64,000 bases of DNA from Pseudobacter ginsenosidimutans (GCF_007970185.1 NZ_CP042431.1:4340001-4404000), one strand, 5' to 3'. Numbered from the stretch's first letter, positions 42,935 through 51,957 are shown. Notes: generated by a model from the sequence alone, not told the origin. Program-made: numbers and translations.

Positions 42935-43666
42935 ATGATGCAAGCAATCATTCAAACACTGGAAGCAAGAAAGAAAGATCTGAAGCAATCCGCCCTGGTT
43001 AAAATGGTAGGCGATGAAACACTCACCATGGAATCAAGGCTTGCCTTCACGCCGGCCATGTTGTTCTTTGTGATGGGCTTTAAGGACATCCTCAATGAAA
43101 TGAAGGATGAAGGCAGTACCAATCCTATGCAGCAAAGCGTGAATGTACATTGCGAAGAAGATTCCTTTCACTGGCAATGGTACCTGAAAGACCTGGAACG
43201 TATCAGCTTTGGAAAAGAATTCCTGGCCATTGCACCCGCCGATTTGTTCACCCTGGTTTGGTCAGAGCCCTGGGAAGCCACACGTGAAGTGGTGTACAAG
43301 AGTATCCACCTGGCGAAGCATTTCAATACACCTTTTTATAAGCTGATCCTGATTGAAGCGCTGGAAGCAACCTTCGATTGTTTCAATGAGCCTATGTTCA
43401 GCCTGGTGCATGCTATGGGACGACAGGAAGAACTGGAGTATTTCGGCCAGTTACATGCGCATGCTGAAGCTGACCATGCCATGGAGAAAACCAGTGAAGA
43501 ACAGGAGAGCGCTTCCTACAACAATTACCAGCCATCGGAAGAAGAAAGGAAGAATGCCGTTATGATCATCGATGCCGTATTCAAAGCCTTCAATGATGCA
43601 TTCAATACCTGGTACCAGGTGGGTGTTAGCAAAACAGTGAAACAACTGCTGACTGCCAATGCATAA
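42935..43666 (+). CDS. Heme-oxygenase-like (HDO-type) helical protein
   Basis: A 243-residue, fully helical, cytoplasmic protein. Carboxylate and His residues in conserved-looking places (HCEEDSFHWQWYLKDLER, ALEATFDCFNE, HAHAEADHAME) suggest the heme-oxygenase-like fold that binds two irons in the HDO family, or a related iron-containing redox enzyme. I cannot prove metal binding, and no close named family comes to mind. The start MMQAIIQTLEARKKDLKQ is the first ATG. The gene ends in its own terminator and its promoter region of 234 bases is shared with the peroxiredoxin gene. Confidence 0.7.
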   Translation: MMQAIIQTLEARKKDLKQSALVKMVGDETLTMESRLAFTPAMLFFVMGFKDILNEMKDEGSTNPMQQSVNVHCEEDSFHWQWYLKDLERISFGKEFLAIAPADLFTLVWSEPWEATREVVYKSIHLAKHFNTPFYKLILIEALEATFDCFNEPMFSLVHAMGRQEELEYFGQLHAHAEADHAMEKTSEEQESASYNNYQPSEEERKNAVMIIDAVFKAFNDAFNTWYQVGVSKTVKQLLTANA

Positions 43667-43671
43667 ATATG

Positions 43672-43706
43672 ATCAGCGCCTGTGTTATCTGCAGGCGCTG
43701 ATTTTA
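43672..43706 (+). terminator. Rho-independent terminator
   Basis: ATCAGCGCCTG, 9-base loop, CAGGCGCTGAT, then TTTATTATT, directly after the heme-oxygenase-like gene; also near the end of the convergent DUF4142 gene. Confidence 0.88.
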
Positions 43707-43725
43707 TTATTGTTGAATAGTTACA

Positions 43726-44364
43726 TTATTTCAGTGATTTGCTGATGGCTCTTGCTGAATCCAGGTGTACCCGCAACACAGGCAGTGTACGTGATGCAAA
43801 ACCTTTGATGGTACTGTCTGAAGAACTGGCTGCAGCCTTTTCAAATGCTTTGATATCTTTCTCGTGATCATTCACCATCATTGTCATATAAGCCTTATCG
43901 AATTCCTTTCCCTCTTTCTTGCTGATCTCGTCGATATGTTGCTGATGCTTTTCCAGTGATGAAGGCAGCTGGAAACTTTTTGCGGCTGCAATATTCTGTA
44001 AATCTGTATTGACCTTTGAATGATCGGAAACCATCATGGCGCCGAAAGCCTGTACACGTGGATTGGTTGCTTTTTGCTGCGCCAGCTGACCCAGCGTTAC
44101 TTCCATCATGCCACCTGAAGCAGCTTCTGTAGCAAAGGCACTGCTGTTCTTGTCGAGCGGTGTATTGTCTATCACAGGGCCTGTAGTGGAAGCATCAGGT
44201 TGATGACCTGAAGAGGCAATAGTATCGTTATTACTGTTCTGCACAGGAGCAGTAGCTATATTGTTGGTGCTGTCTGTGCTTTCCGAAGCTGTTCTGTTGC
44301 TGTTATTGCAACTGATAATGAAGGCGGCTGCCATCAGGATGAGTAATTGTTTCATAAGCTTCAT
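43726..44364 (-). CDS. DUF4142 lipoprotein
   Basis: A 212-residue protein with lipoprotein signal MKLMKQLLILMAAAFIISC (lipobox IISC), a 60-residue Ser/Thr/Asn-rich linker, and a DUF4142 helical domain (DKNSSAFATEAASGGMMEVTLGQLAQQKATNPRVQAFGAMMVSDHSKVNTDLQNIAAAKSF, then KEFDKAYMTMMVNDHEKDIKAFEKAA). The two H-D/E patterns (SDHSK, NDHEK) are the ferritin-like signature of the domain. Its role is unknown though it often accompanies envelope stress genes. The start at 44364 is chosen over 44388 because it removes eight residues before the signal. Confidence 0.9.
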   Translation of the reverse strand: MKLMKQLLILMAAAFIISCNNSNRTASESTDSTNNIATAPVQNSNNDTIASSGHQPDASTTGPVIDNTPLDKNSSAFATEAASGGMMEVTLGQLAQQKATNPRVQAFGAMMVSDHSKVNTDLQNIAAAKSFQLPSSLEKHQQHIDEISKKEGKEFDKAYMTMMVNDHEKDIKAFEKAAASSSDSTIKGFASRTLPVLRVHLDSARAISKSLK

Positions 44365-44831
44365 GGCTTTTACAGGATATAATGTCATAATTCCTGTGCC
44401 AGCAACCGCAGCGCTGTTCCTTGTTTAGAATTATACACAGAGTAACAGGCTGCGCAATTCCTTTCTCAATTATGCAGTCTGTGAATCCGGAATAAAAAAT
44501 GCAATACTCAACTATTGCTGTGATGTTTGTGTGAAGGTTTTGAAGTTGTTGTCGAAACATTCTTGCACAAAATCAATCTTTACAACCTGTGTCTCTAAAA
44601 CCCTGACCTGATGCGGGTATCAAAGGATTTTCATTTTTATATTGCGCTTGTTATTAAGACAAACTCTGTATATTAGCGCGTCATTTCCAATTGAATGACA
44701 AATGTTCAATTCCCCTCCAACTGGCTCCGGGTTTCTGTAAGTAGCAATGTTCAGGTTATACGTATGCCTTGACAGTAATGGTCTTTACACTACCATACTG
44801 TATTGTATTTTTTAACCATTTGATATTTGCT
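44365..44831. other. Intergenic region
   Basis: About 470 bases, AT-rich toward the right, with no credible gene. It must hold the promoters for the divergent DUF4142 and BclA-like genes. A TTGACA lies at 44770-44775, but primary Bacteroidota promoters rarely use it, so I do not call it. Confidence 0.5.
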
Positions 44832-45527
44832 ATGAAAAAACAACTATGCATCCTCGTGACATTGTTTATGGCAACAATTGTCAACCTGAATGCCCAGGTG
44901 GGTATCGGAACTACATCACCTGCGGCCAGTTCTATTTTAGATGTTACTTCAACTACAAAAGGGGTATTGGTTCCGAGAATGACAGCTACAGAAAGGGGAA
45001 ATATCGTCGGACCTGCTGAAGGTTTGATGGTGTATCAGACAAACGCGCCTATTGGCTTATGGATGTACATTAATAGTACATGGACCAGACTGGCATCAAT
45101 TGCTGATCTGTTGACTTTCGGTCAATCATCAGCGTTTGCAGCCAATACTACAGGAGCGAATCTTGGGATTACACTCGTTAGTTATGCAACTATTGCTTTA
45201 CCAAGCGATCAGAACCTGGGTGCATTGGTTACAAAGAATGCCGGGAATACTGAATTCACAGTAACGCAGGCTGGTCGTTACAGGATTGCCTACAGAATCA
45301 ATATTACAGCGGGATTGCTGGCCAACAGCCGTGTCAGGATAGCCGGAGCTATTAATCCTGTACTCACAATCAATCCAGGCTTAGTGAGTACCTCTTCTTT
45401 TGCTGCTGAGGCGATTGTAACTCTCGCGGCGGGAAGCACAATATCCCTGGAAATTGGGGGGGTAGCTACTGCAATCATCCTGTCGAGCGGTCAGGGCGCT
45501 GCACTCACCATTCAAAGGGTTGAATGA
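44832..45527 (+). CDS. Exported protein with BclA/C1q-like C-terminal domain
   Basis: A 231-residue protein. The ATG at 44832 opens a signal peptide (MKKQLCILVTLFMATIVNLNAQ). The mature start VGIGTTSPAASSILDVTSTTKGVLVPRMTATERGNI is the Bacteroidota VGIGT/phage tail-fibre-like repeat type. From about residue 95 a jelly-roll pattern follows (SSAFAANTTGANLGITLVSYATIALPSDQ, NTEFTVTQAGRYRIAYRINI, IVTLAAGSTISLEIGG), which resembles the TNF/C1q-like BclA C-terminal domain known to form trimers on Bacillus spores. It probably builds a surface-exposed trimeric adhesin or stalk. The following gene, encoding a T9SS-sorted protein, starts 41 bases downstream and may help anchor or accompany it. Confidence 0.75.
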   Translation: MKKQLCILVTLFMATIVNLNAQVGIGTTSPAASSILDVTSTTKGVLVPRMTATERGNIVGPAEGLMVYQTNAPIGLWMYINSTWTRLASIADLLTFGQSSAFAANTTGANLGITLVSYATIALPSDQNLGALVTKNAGNTEFTVTQAGRYRIAYRINITAGLLANSRVRIAGAINPVLTINPGLVSTSSFAAEAIVTLAAGSTISLEIGGVATAIILSSGQGAALTIQRVE

Positions 45528-45568
45528 TTTCCGCCACGCAGTTATTTCATTCACCTAAAATTCAGAAA

Positions 45569-46531
45569 ATGCGATACCTATTACTTAGCATATGCAGCGC
45601 GTTGCTTTGGCTGCAGGGCAGTTCCCAGTTGAGTGTAGGGTCTACAGATCCGCTGTATATCCAAAGTGGTACAACCTTCTTTGTAGACAGCCTGGTTCTG
45701 ATACCCAGCACAAATACTACTGTCAGCAACACCAATCTCACCAAAAGCTACAGTTCCATTTCAGGACCTGGTGGCGCACTCAGCATTACGCGGGTGTACA
45801 ATTTCTCTACAGCGCTTCCTACTTATAATGGAGAGGCTGGCATCATATATGATGATGCCGAGCTGGCAGGAAACCCGGAAGCATCGCTACGCATCGCTTA
45901 CCGGACTGGCCCTACCTGGACTACCACTACTTCCGGTAATGTGGATCCGGTTGCGAATTTCGTTTCCTACACAGCCACTGGTCAGATCTATGATCAGATC
46001 ACTGCAACCCAGGCCGGAGCTGTGTTACCTGTTACCTTCACTAATTTCGTTGCTACACTGCAGAACAATTATGTTCATCTCAACTGGGCCATGGGCGATA
46101 TTACCGGCCTGCTGAACTTTGATGTGCAGTATAGCGACAATGGCCGTAACTGGAGCACTGCAGGCTCCGTATCCGCTCCTGCGAATACGCGCGACTTCAG
46201 CTTCCAGCACAGCGATCTGAACTTCACCAACAGGTTCTATCGCATACAGGCCAACGAAGTGAATGGCATCCGCACTTACTCTAAACTGGCGGCGGTTCGC
46301 AAAGGCGAAACAGCATCCAGTGTAAGCATTATACGCAAGGGAAGCGGAACTGTGCTGTTCTTCAACGGCTCTGTTCCTGGCGTGATCCAGGTGTATGATG
46401 TGAGTGGACGCCTGTTGATGAGCCGCAATGTGCAACAGCAGCAGGTTGAGATCCAGGGCATCTCCTCCGGCGCTTACATCATCCACTATGTGATCGATGG
46501 TAAGAAAATGTCGAAGATGATCCAGCTCTAA
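45569..46531 (+). CDS. Secreted protein with T9SS C-terminal sorting domain
   Basis: A 320-residue protein with signal peptide MRYLLLSICSALLWLQGSSQ, a beta-rich first half (TDPLYIQSGTTFFVDSLVLIPS), a central fibronectin-like block (NYVHLNWAMGDITGLLNFDVQYSDNGRNWST, with NRFYRIQANEVNGIRTYSKLA) seen in many T9SS cargo proteins, and a type A sorting domain (GVIQVYDVSGRLLMSRNV...GISSGAYIIHYVIDGKKMSKMIQL). It should be secreted and attached to the surface lipopolysaccharide. It shares a transcript with the BclA-like gene before it. No catalytic motif is seen. Confidence 0.85.
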   Translation: MRYLLLSICSALLWLQGSSQLSVGSTDPLYIQSGTTFFVDSLVLIPSTNTTVSNTNLTKSYSSISGPGGALSITRVYNFSTALPTYNGEAGIIYDDAELAGNPEASLRIAYRTGPTWTTTTSGNVDPVANFVSYTATGQIYDQITATQAGAVLPVTFTNFVATLQNNYVHLNWAMGDITGLLNFDVQYSDNGRNWSTAGSVSAPANTRDFSFQHSDLNFTNRFYRIQANEVNGIRTYSKLAAVRKGETASSVSIIRKGSGTVLFFNGSVPGVIQVYDVSGRLLMSRNVQQQQVEIQGISSGAYIIHYVIDGKKMSKMIQL

Positions 46532-46560
46532 TTCGCTTTTTTACTTTGGTACAAATATGA

Positions 46561-46590
46561 ATCCCCGGCATTGCGCCGGGGATTTCTTTT
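46561..46590. terminator. Bidirectional terminator
   Basis: ATCCCCGGC, 5-base loop, GCCGGGGAT, then TTCTTTT. It separates the plus-strand T9SS gene and the convergent GloVer-repeat gene. Confidence 0.9.
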
Positions 46591-46614
46591 GTGAAGGGTC
46601 AGCGGTTCTTATCT

Positions 46615-49600
46615 TCATTGTTTGATAAACCTGGTCAGTTCCCTTGCTATGGCGCTCTGCAATACCAGTTGATAAGCTCCTGCGGGTAATCCTGTTACCG
46701 GAACAGTAATTTGCTGTTCGCCTTTTTGAACAGTTAACGACTGCTGCATCAACGTTCTTCCCTGCATATCGATAATGAACATACGCAGTTGTTCCATTTT
46801 GGGTGAACTGATCTGCATCACCAGCTGAGAACCTGTTACAGGGTTTGGCATTACTTTCACCTGCAGGTTGCCGGGGATGGAGCGGTTCAGTTCGATGATG
46901 GAAGAATATTCTGCCGTTGCATCAGGCTCTTTGATCTGTAAACGGTACCATGCTTTTCCTGAAACAGGATGCTCGTCTTTGAATTTGAATGGCGTATTGC
47001 AATCTGCCTGGCTTGCCCACACGATACCAATGGAACTGTAATGGACGCCATCTGTACTTCTTTCCACTGAAAAATCAACATCATTGGTGCAACTGGCTTT
47101 CCACTGCAGGAGATTATGATCAGGCTGTACAGTGCCTCTGAAATATTCCATTTTGATAGGCAGGGCCGTATAGGCTTTGCTGGCGAAATAAAAAGAAGAG
47201 AAACTGTTAACCTGGAAGCTATACACATAATCCAGTCCCCAGAAATCAGCAGTGCTGCTCAATGGCAAAGCTGTGGCCTTCACTGCTTTGCTGCAGGGAT
47301 CATCATTCTTGAAAAGGGTAAGGTCTGTATGGTTGTTGATGCCTGAACCTTCTGTGGCTTTCAGTACATCGAGCTCTGTTTTTTTCACGTAGATGCGCAC
47401 ACTAACCGGGGTTGCCGGAGTAAACTGGGTAGTGATGGTAACATTCCGGTTAAGGTAAAATCTTCCTGCTTCATCTTTCCGGGTTTCACCATCATGCGTG
47501 TACAGGCTGATCCTTACATTACCCAGCACATTACCATTGGCATTGATCTCGGCAACTGCTTTGCCTTCTTCATCGGTGAAGGGGATCCATTCAGTAGCAT
47601 TTGCTGCATTGATGGTGGCGGGAGCAATGCCTTTGCAGGAGCCTGGTATTCCCGGCGCCACGAGGGCAGGCAGCACCAGCATTTCGTTGCCTTCGGGCAG
47701 TCTTCCGTTCTCACCGGTGAAATCATTCAGGTTCTTGAATTGCCCGTTCAACAAATCATATTCGAACATATTGCCGCCTTGATCCAGCAGTGGGCCACCC
47801 ATCCTGGTAAGTCCGTACAATTTATTGTTGAAGACTGTTACACTATTCAGGCCCTGTGCATTGGCCGGAGGAATGAAAGGATGAAGATTGGCGAATGCAA
47901 AAGTATTGGGGTCATAAGTAAAGAGCGAGCCTACTGCATTGTTGGGGCCGTCAACAGCGGTCATGCCATAGAATTTGTTGTTATGCAGCGTAAGAGCATT
48001 ACGTGTTCCATGACCGGATCCTATGCTGAAATGGTAGCGCACGATCATACCATTGTTGGCAGGATAATATTCAAACAGCGTACCCTCTCCATTATTGCCT
48101 CCTTTATTGGTTGTGCCGATCAGTTTGTTATTGTACACCATGAGCGGGGCGCCAGGTTCTGTACCAAATCCATCTCCCATTTGAACTTTCACTGTGTAAG
48201 TGCTGGTGGAAAGATCGTATTCGTATAAAACGCCACCATTGAAACTTCCTCCGTAACTGGTGGTGCCATATAATTTACCATTGTACACTGTGGGGTAGGA
48301 AAGGGGAATTGTACCCGTAACAGCAGTGAATGTATGTAAGATCTTGAACTGGTGATTGGCAGGATTGAACTCGAACAATATCCCGCCCGCTTCCTGCCTG
48401 ACGGTGCCATAGAATTTGTTGTTGTATAAGATCAATCCGTTCTCATAACTTGGATGACTATTCGCAGCAGGCAAATGATACCTGTCTTTAAATGTTCCTG
48501 TTGCCATGTCATAGGAGAAGATCACACCTCTGTTGTTATACCCTCCCTTTGTAGTAATGCCGTACAATTCGCCCTGGTAGTATACCAGTTTGCCTGCGGG
48601 GTCATAGATACCACCACCATAATCGAACTTTCTCAATACGGCATTTTGATTTGGGTCATAATAAAAGATAGTGCCTTCATTGTAGTGGCCGCCATTGATG
48701 GTTTGTCCATATAATCTGCCTGCATATTCCATCAGGAAGCCATTGGGATCATCGCCCATATTATTACCGAAGTAAAACTTTGCATAGAAGGCATTATTTG
48801 CCGGATTGAATTCGAACAACATGCCTTTGCCGTTGGCGCCGCCTCCGGTAGTACCGATGATCCTGTTGTTGAACACTGTCAGCCCATAAAGTGAAGTGCC
48901 ACTGATGGCTGTAAAATCGCCCCGGATGATTGCCTGGTTGGCGGCAGGATCATATTCGATCAGCTTACCTTCAGTGCCGGTAAATTCTTCGGTGTAGATA
49001 CCTGTATAGATCTTATTGTTGTACACCACCATTGACCTGTTCCCTTTTGCCTCGAAAAGATCCACAAAGGAAAGCTTGGTGGTAGCTATATTGGTATTGG
49101 GATTGTATTCCACCAGGTTATCGCCGGTCAGGTAGAACCTGTTATTGTGTAACAGCATCTGCTGGTCATAACTGACACCGGGAATCACGTTGAAGGATAG
49201 TCGCTTGGAAATGGTGCCGGCAGCAATATCATAAGCATAGATATGTCCATAACCGTTATTGCCTCCTTCGCTGGAAATACCAAATAATCTTCCATTGTAA
49301 TAGGTAAGGTCAGACATGGTGTAGCCGCCATCGGTTTCAGGAAAGATGTATTTCGATGTAAGACTTCCGGTGGCGGGGTCGAATTCTATCAGTTGTGCAG
49401 GACCTTTCCAGAAGCTGGTTTCTTTTGCCAGTACTCCATAGAGTTTGTTGCCTGCCAGGGTAAGCCTTCCTGTTATGCCACCGCCCTGAAGTGGGGCCAG
49501 GCTGGCAACGTTCCTGGTGGTATTGGCAACGGGATCATATTCAATGATCATCCCTCTGTCCAGCATTCCACCAAATTTCATCACCCTGTAGAATTTTCCA

Positions 49601-49827
49601 TTGTACTCCGTGAAGCCTGTGTACGGGGATTTTCCCGGGTTCTTCACTTCGAACAAATGTTGGGTGGATAAACCTGTTCCATTGGAACGGGTGGAGAATA
49701 TCAGTCCCTGGTCATCATTGCCACCGCGGGGAGTGGTACCCCAGAACTGGTAAATCCCCTGCGCATGGATGGCAGTGGATACAGCAATGATCTGCAGTAA
49801 AAAGAGGAAAGCGTATAACTTTTTCAT
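46615..49827 (-). CDS. GloVer-repeat surface protein with T9SS sorting domain
   Basis: A 1070-residue secreted protein. After the signal peptide (MKKLYAFLFLLQIIAVSTAIHAQ) it carries about a dozen repeats of the LYGTT-x-GG-x-N-x-G-x-IFxYDP type (GloVer, TIGR03803), each with an FYG/LYG strand, a Gly-rich turn and an F/YEYDP strand, as expected for a large beta-propeller-like structure. A non-repeat region (GSCKGIAPATINAANATEWIPF, then FYLNRNVTITTQFTPATPVSVRIYV) and a fibronectin-like segment (HNLLQWKASCTNDVDFSVERST) follow, and the chain ends in a T9SS type A domain (VKVMPNPVTGSQLVMQISSPK...GLPAGAYQLVLQ). It is probably a surface recognition or adhesion protein; no enzyme motif is seen. Confidence 0.88.
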   Translation of the reverse strand: MKKLYAFLFLLQIIAVSTAIHAQGIYQFWGTTPRGGNDDQGLIFSTRSNGTGLSTQHLFEVKNPGKSPYTGFTEYNGKFYRVMKFGGMLDRGMIIEYDPVANTTRNVASLAPLQGGGITGRLTLAGNKLYGVLAKETSFWKGPAQLIEFDPATGSLTSKYIFPETDGGYTMSDLTYYNGRLFGISSEGGNNGYGHIYAYDIAAGTISKRLSFNVIPGVSYDQQMLLHNNRFYLTGDNLVEYNPNTNIATTKLSFVDLFEAKGNRSMVVYNNKIYTGIYTEEFTGTEGKLIEYDPAANQAIIRGDFTAISGTSLYGLTVFNNRIIGTTGGGANGKGMLFEFNPANNAFYAKFYFGNNMGDDPNGFLMEYAGRLYGQTINGGHYNEGTIFYYDPNQNAVLRKFDYGGGIYDPAGKLVYYQGELYGITTKGGYNNRGVIFSYDMATGTFKDRYHLPAANSHPSYENGLILYNNKFYGTVRQEAGGILFEFNPANHQFKILHTFTAVTGTIPLSYPTVYNGKLYGTTSYGGSFNGGVLYEYDLSTSTYTVKVQMGDGFGTEPGAPLMVYNNKLIGTTNKGGNNGEGTLFEYYPANNGMIVRYHFSIGSGHGTRNALTLHNNKFYGMTAVDGPNNAVGSLFTYDPNTFAFANLHPFIPPANAQGLNSVTVFNNKLYGLTRMGGPLLDQGGNMFEYDLLNGQFKNLNDFTGENGRLPEGNEMLVLPALVAPGIPGSCKGIAPATINAANATEWIPFTDEEGKAVAEINANGNVLGNVRISLYTHDGETRKDEAGRFYLNRNVTITTQFTPATPVSVRIYVKKTELDVLKATEGSGINNHTDLTLFKNDDPCSKAVKATALPLSSTADFWGLDYVYSFQVNSFSSFYFASKAYTALPIKMEYFRGTVQPDHNLLQWKASCTNDVDFSVERSTDGVHYSSIGIVWASQADCNTPFKFKDEHPVSGKAWYRLQIKEPDATAEYSSIIELNRSIPGNLQVKVMPNPVTGSQLVMQISSPKMEQLRMFIIDMQGRTLMQQSLTVQKGEQQITVPVTGLPAGAYQLVLQSAIARELTRFIKQ

Positions 49828-49915
49828 AGCACCTGTTTAATTGCCTGCAAAATAGCAGGCTCCAACAGGGCTCAGTACCCGGTTTTAATGAATGGGTGAT
49901 TTGATTTAACGGATA

Positions 49916-50674
49916 CTATAAAGCGCGTCCGGACAGCAGTTGAAGCAGTTCTTCCTTTTTACGGGGAGAGATGGAAATGCTGGTGTCGTCGTTCATCACT
50001 ACATAACCACCATCGGTTTTCAGGTAGCGTTTCACTTCTTTAAGATTAATGAGATGTGAGTTGTGCACCCGGAAGAATCCATGGTCCGCCAGTATCGATT
50101 CATATTCTTTCAGGTTCTTGCTCACCATGATCTTCCTGTTCTCTTTCAGGTAAAAAACGGTGTAAGCACCGTTGGCCTCCAGGTGCAGTACCGATGCGAT
50201 AGGGATGAATTCAAGTCCTTCGGAAGTAGAAAGGCTGATGGTGTAATCCTGTTGTTGTTTCACCAGGTTTTGCAGCAGGTGCTGCAATTGTTGCTGTGGT
50301 TGTTTATTGTTGATCTGGCGGATGGCTTTCTGCACAGCGCTTTGAAGTTCCTGCACATCGATGGGTTTGAGCAGGTAGTCCACTGCACTGATGCGCAAAG
50401 CCCTGATGGCATATTGATCGTAGGCGGTGGTGAAGATCACCTGCGCGGAAGCTGAAGGACTTAGTTTCTGCAATATGTCGAATCCCGTTCCGGGATGCAT
50501 TTCGATATCGAGAAAAAGTATCTGAGGTTGCAGCTGGTGAATGCTTTTTACTGCTTCATCAACAGTAGCGGCAGTTCCGGTAACGGTCAGTTCAGGACAT
50601 AGTTCTTCCAGCAGGTTTTGCAACAACTCCCGGCTGCGGACCTCATCGTCGGCAATGAATGCGGTATACTTCAA
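49916..50674 (-). CDS. LytTR-family response regulator, no adjacent histidine kinase
   Basis: A 252-residue regulator. The receiver domain carries the acidic pair (IADDE), phospho-acceptor Asp 56 (LFLDIEM), the conserved Thr (FTTAYD) and Lys (DYLLKPIDVQEL). The LytTR DNA-binding domain covers the last 100 residues (GLEFIPIASVLHLEANGAYTVFYLKENRKIMVSKNLKEYE, ending HNSHLINLKEVKRYLKTDGGYVVM). No histidine kinase gene lies in the window beside it. Its start is 5 bases after the lacI stop, so the two regulators are co-transcribed, which is unusual. It may regulate the pectin PUL or itself. Confidence 0.93.
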   Translation of the reverse strand: MKYTAFIADDEVRSRELLQNLLEELCPELTVTGTAATVDEAVKSIHQLQPQILFLDIEMHPGTGFDILQKLSPSASAQVIFTTAYDQYAIRALRISAVDYLLKPIDVQELQSAVQKAIRQINNKQPQQQLQHLLQNLVKQQQDYTISLSTSEGLEFIPIASVLHLEANGAYTVFYLKENRKIMVSKNLKEYESILADHGFFRVHNSHLINLKEVKRYLKTDGGYVVMNDDTSISISPRKKEELLQLLSGRAL

Positions 50675-50679
50675 GGCTT

Positions 50680-51720
50680 TTATTTTTTCTTTTTGGGTGC
50701 AGAGGAATCTCCGATCATCAACTGCGGAGTGAGTACGCGTTTCTCGAATTGCTTTATCGGCCTTTTACTTTCGATCAGTTGTAAAAGCAGTTCTGTGGCT
50801 GCCTGCCCGATCTCGTAGGCCGGCTGGCGCACCACGGTAAGCGATGGGTTCAGCAATTCTGCAATATCGGTATTGGAAAAACCAACAACGGCGATATCAT
50901 CCGGTACGCGAAGGCCGCGGCGCTTCAGTGTTTTGAGCAGACCGGTTGTGAGTTTGTCGCTGGTAGTGAAGATCGCATCAGGTTTTTGCTTCAGGGTGAA
51001 GAGCCGGTTCACGGCATCTTCGATCTCCGAGAACACCATGCCGCCGTAAAAACAATGTTTGATATATGTATCGCTGGGGGTAATTCCGTTTGTGAGCAAT
51101 GCTTCTTTGTAGCCGGCCAGCCTTTCGCTGGTGATATTGAGGAACTCTGAATTGGCGATGGCTGCAATGCGGCGGTAGCCATTCTTCACCAGGTGTTCCG
51201 TGGCTTCATAGGCGCCCTTGAAATTGTCTACGATCACGCTGTGCGTTTTGATCTCTTCCGTGATACGGTCGAAGAATACGATGGGAAGACCGCGCTCGTG
51301 CAGCGCCTTCAAATGGCTGATATCATTTGTTTCGGTAGACACGGAGATCAGCAATCCATCTACAGACCGGGAAGATAAGTAACGGAGATCGATCACTTCC
51401 CGTTCGTAGGATTCGTGGCTCTGTGAGATGATCACATTGTAGCCTTTGCTGTAGGAAATGGATTCGATGCCATTGATGATCTGTGAAAAGAAATTATTGG
51501 CCACTTCGCAGACCACCACGCCGATGGAGCGGCTGCGTTTTTCTTTCAGGCTTAATGCGATGGGATTCGGCTGGTAATTCAGCTTCTCCGCACAATCGAG
51601 CACCAGCTGTTTGGTTTCCTGGCTGATCTCATAACTATCCCGCAACGCTCTCGATACGGTTGACGTGGATAATCCCAGGGCCCGGGCAATATCTTTGATG
51701 GTTACTGCTTCAAATTTCAT
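50680..51720 (-). CDS. LacI-family transcriptional regulator
   Basis: A 346-residue regulator. The DNA-binding helix-turn-helix is in the first 50 residues (VTIKDIARALGLSTSTVSRALRDSYEISQETKQLVLDCAEKLNYQPNPIA) and the periplasmic-binding-protein-like sensor domain follows (RSIGVVVCEVANNFFSQIINGIE, AFMIFTT region, VGFSNTDIAELLNPSLTVVRQPAYEIG). It is divergent from the pectin operon, from which it is separated by a 265-base region holding two palindromes suited to LacI operators. It probably responds to a pectin-derived sugar acid and controls the operon and its own gene. Confidence 0.95.
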   Translation of the reverse strand: MKFEAVTIKDIARALGLSTSTVSRALRDSYEISQETKQLVLDCAEKLNYQPNPIALSLKEKRSRSIGVVVCEVANNFFSQIINGIESISYSKGYNVIISQSHESYEREVIDLRYLSSRSVDGLLISVSTETNDISHLKALHERGLPIVFFDRITEEIKTHSVIVDNFKGAYEATEHLVKNGYRRIAAIANSEFLNITSERLAGYKEALLTNGITPSDTYIKHCFYGGMVFSEIEDAVNRLFTLKQKPDAIFTTSDKLTTGLLKTLKRRGLRVPDDIAVVGFSNTDIAELLNPSLTVVRQPAYEIGQAATELLLQLIESKRPIKQFEKRVLTPQLMIGDSSAPKKKK

Positions 51721-51731
51721 AAGCGGTCAAT

Positions 51732-51745
51732 TGCGTTGGAACGCA
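51732..51745. promoter_or_regulatory. Candidate LacI-type operator near lacI start
   Basis: TGCGTTGGAACGCA: perfect 6-bp arms around a GG centre. It lies 12 bases upstream of the lacI ATG on the minus strand, where binding would block lacI transcription (autoregulation). Confidence 0.5.
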
Positions 51746-51827
51746 GTTTACAGGAGTTAAATATACACTTTTTCGGCCGCCGTAAGATAGCAAGTTACTG
51801 CATGGCTGAGATCCGCAACTGACTGGC

Positions 51828-51845
51828 ATCGTTGCCGGGAACGAT
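51828..51845. promoter_or_regulatory. Candidate LacI-type operator in the pectin PUL control region
   Basis: ATCGTTGCCGGGAACGAT: 16 of 18 positions palindromic, with CGTT/AACG cores shared by the palindrome near the lacI start. It lies between the two divergent units, about 140 bases before susC. Confidence 0.5.
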
Positions 51846-51957
51846 TGCGTAAATAAAAAGAGGAAGGCAATGTTCAGGTATAAAAATATCTGACTAGCAT
51901 TGAGAAGAGAAATAACTGTATCCGCGACACTTATGCAGTTAATGATTGACTGTTTTT

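Noticed and set aside
44770-44775. TTGACA as a classic -35 box
   Set aside because: The main sigma factor of Bacteroidota uses a different -33/-7 consensus, and no matching -10 is placed correctly.
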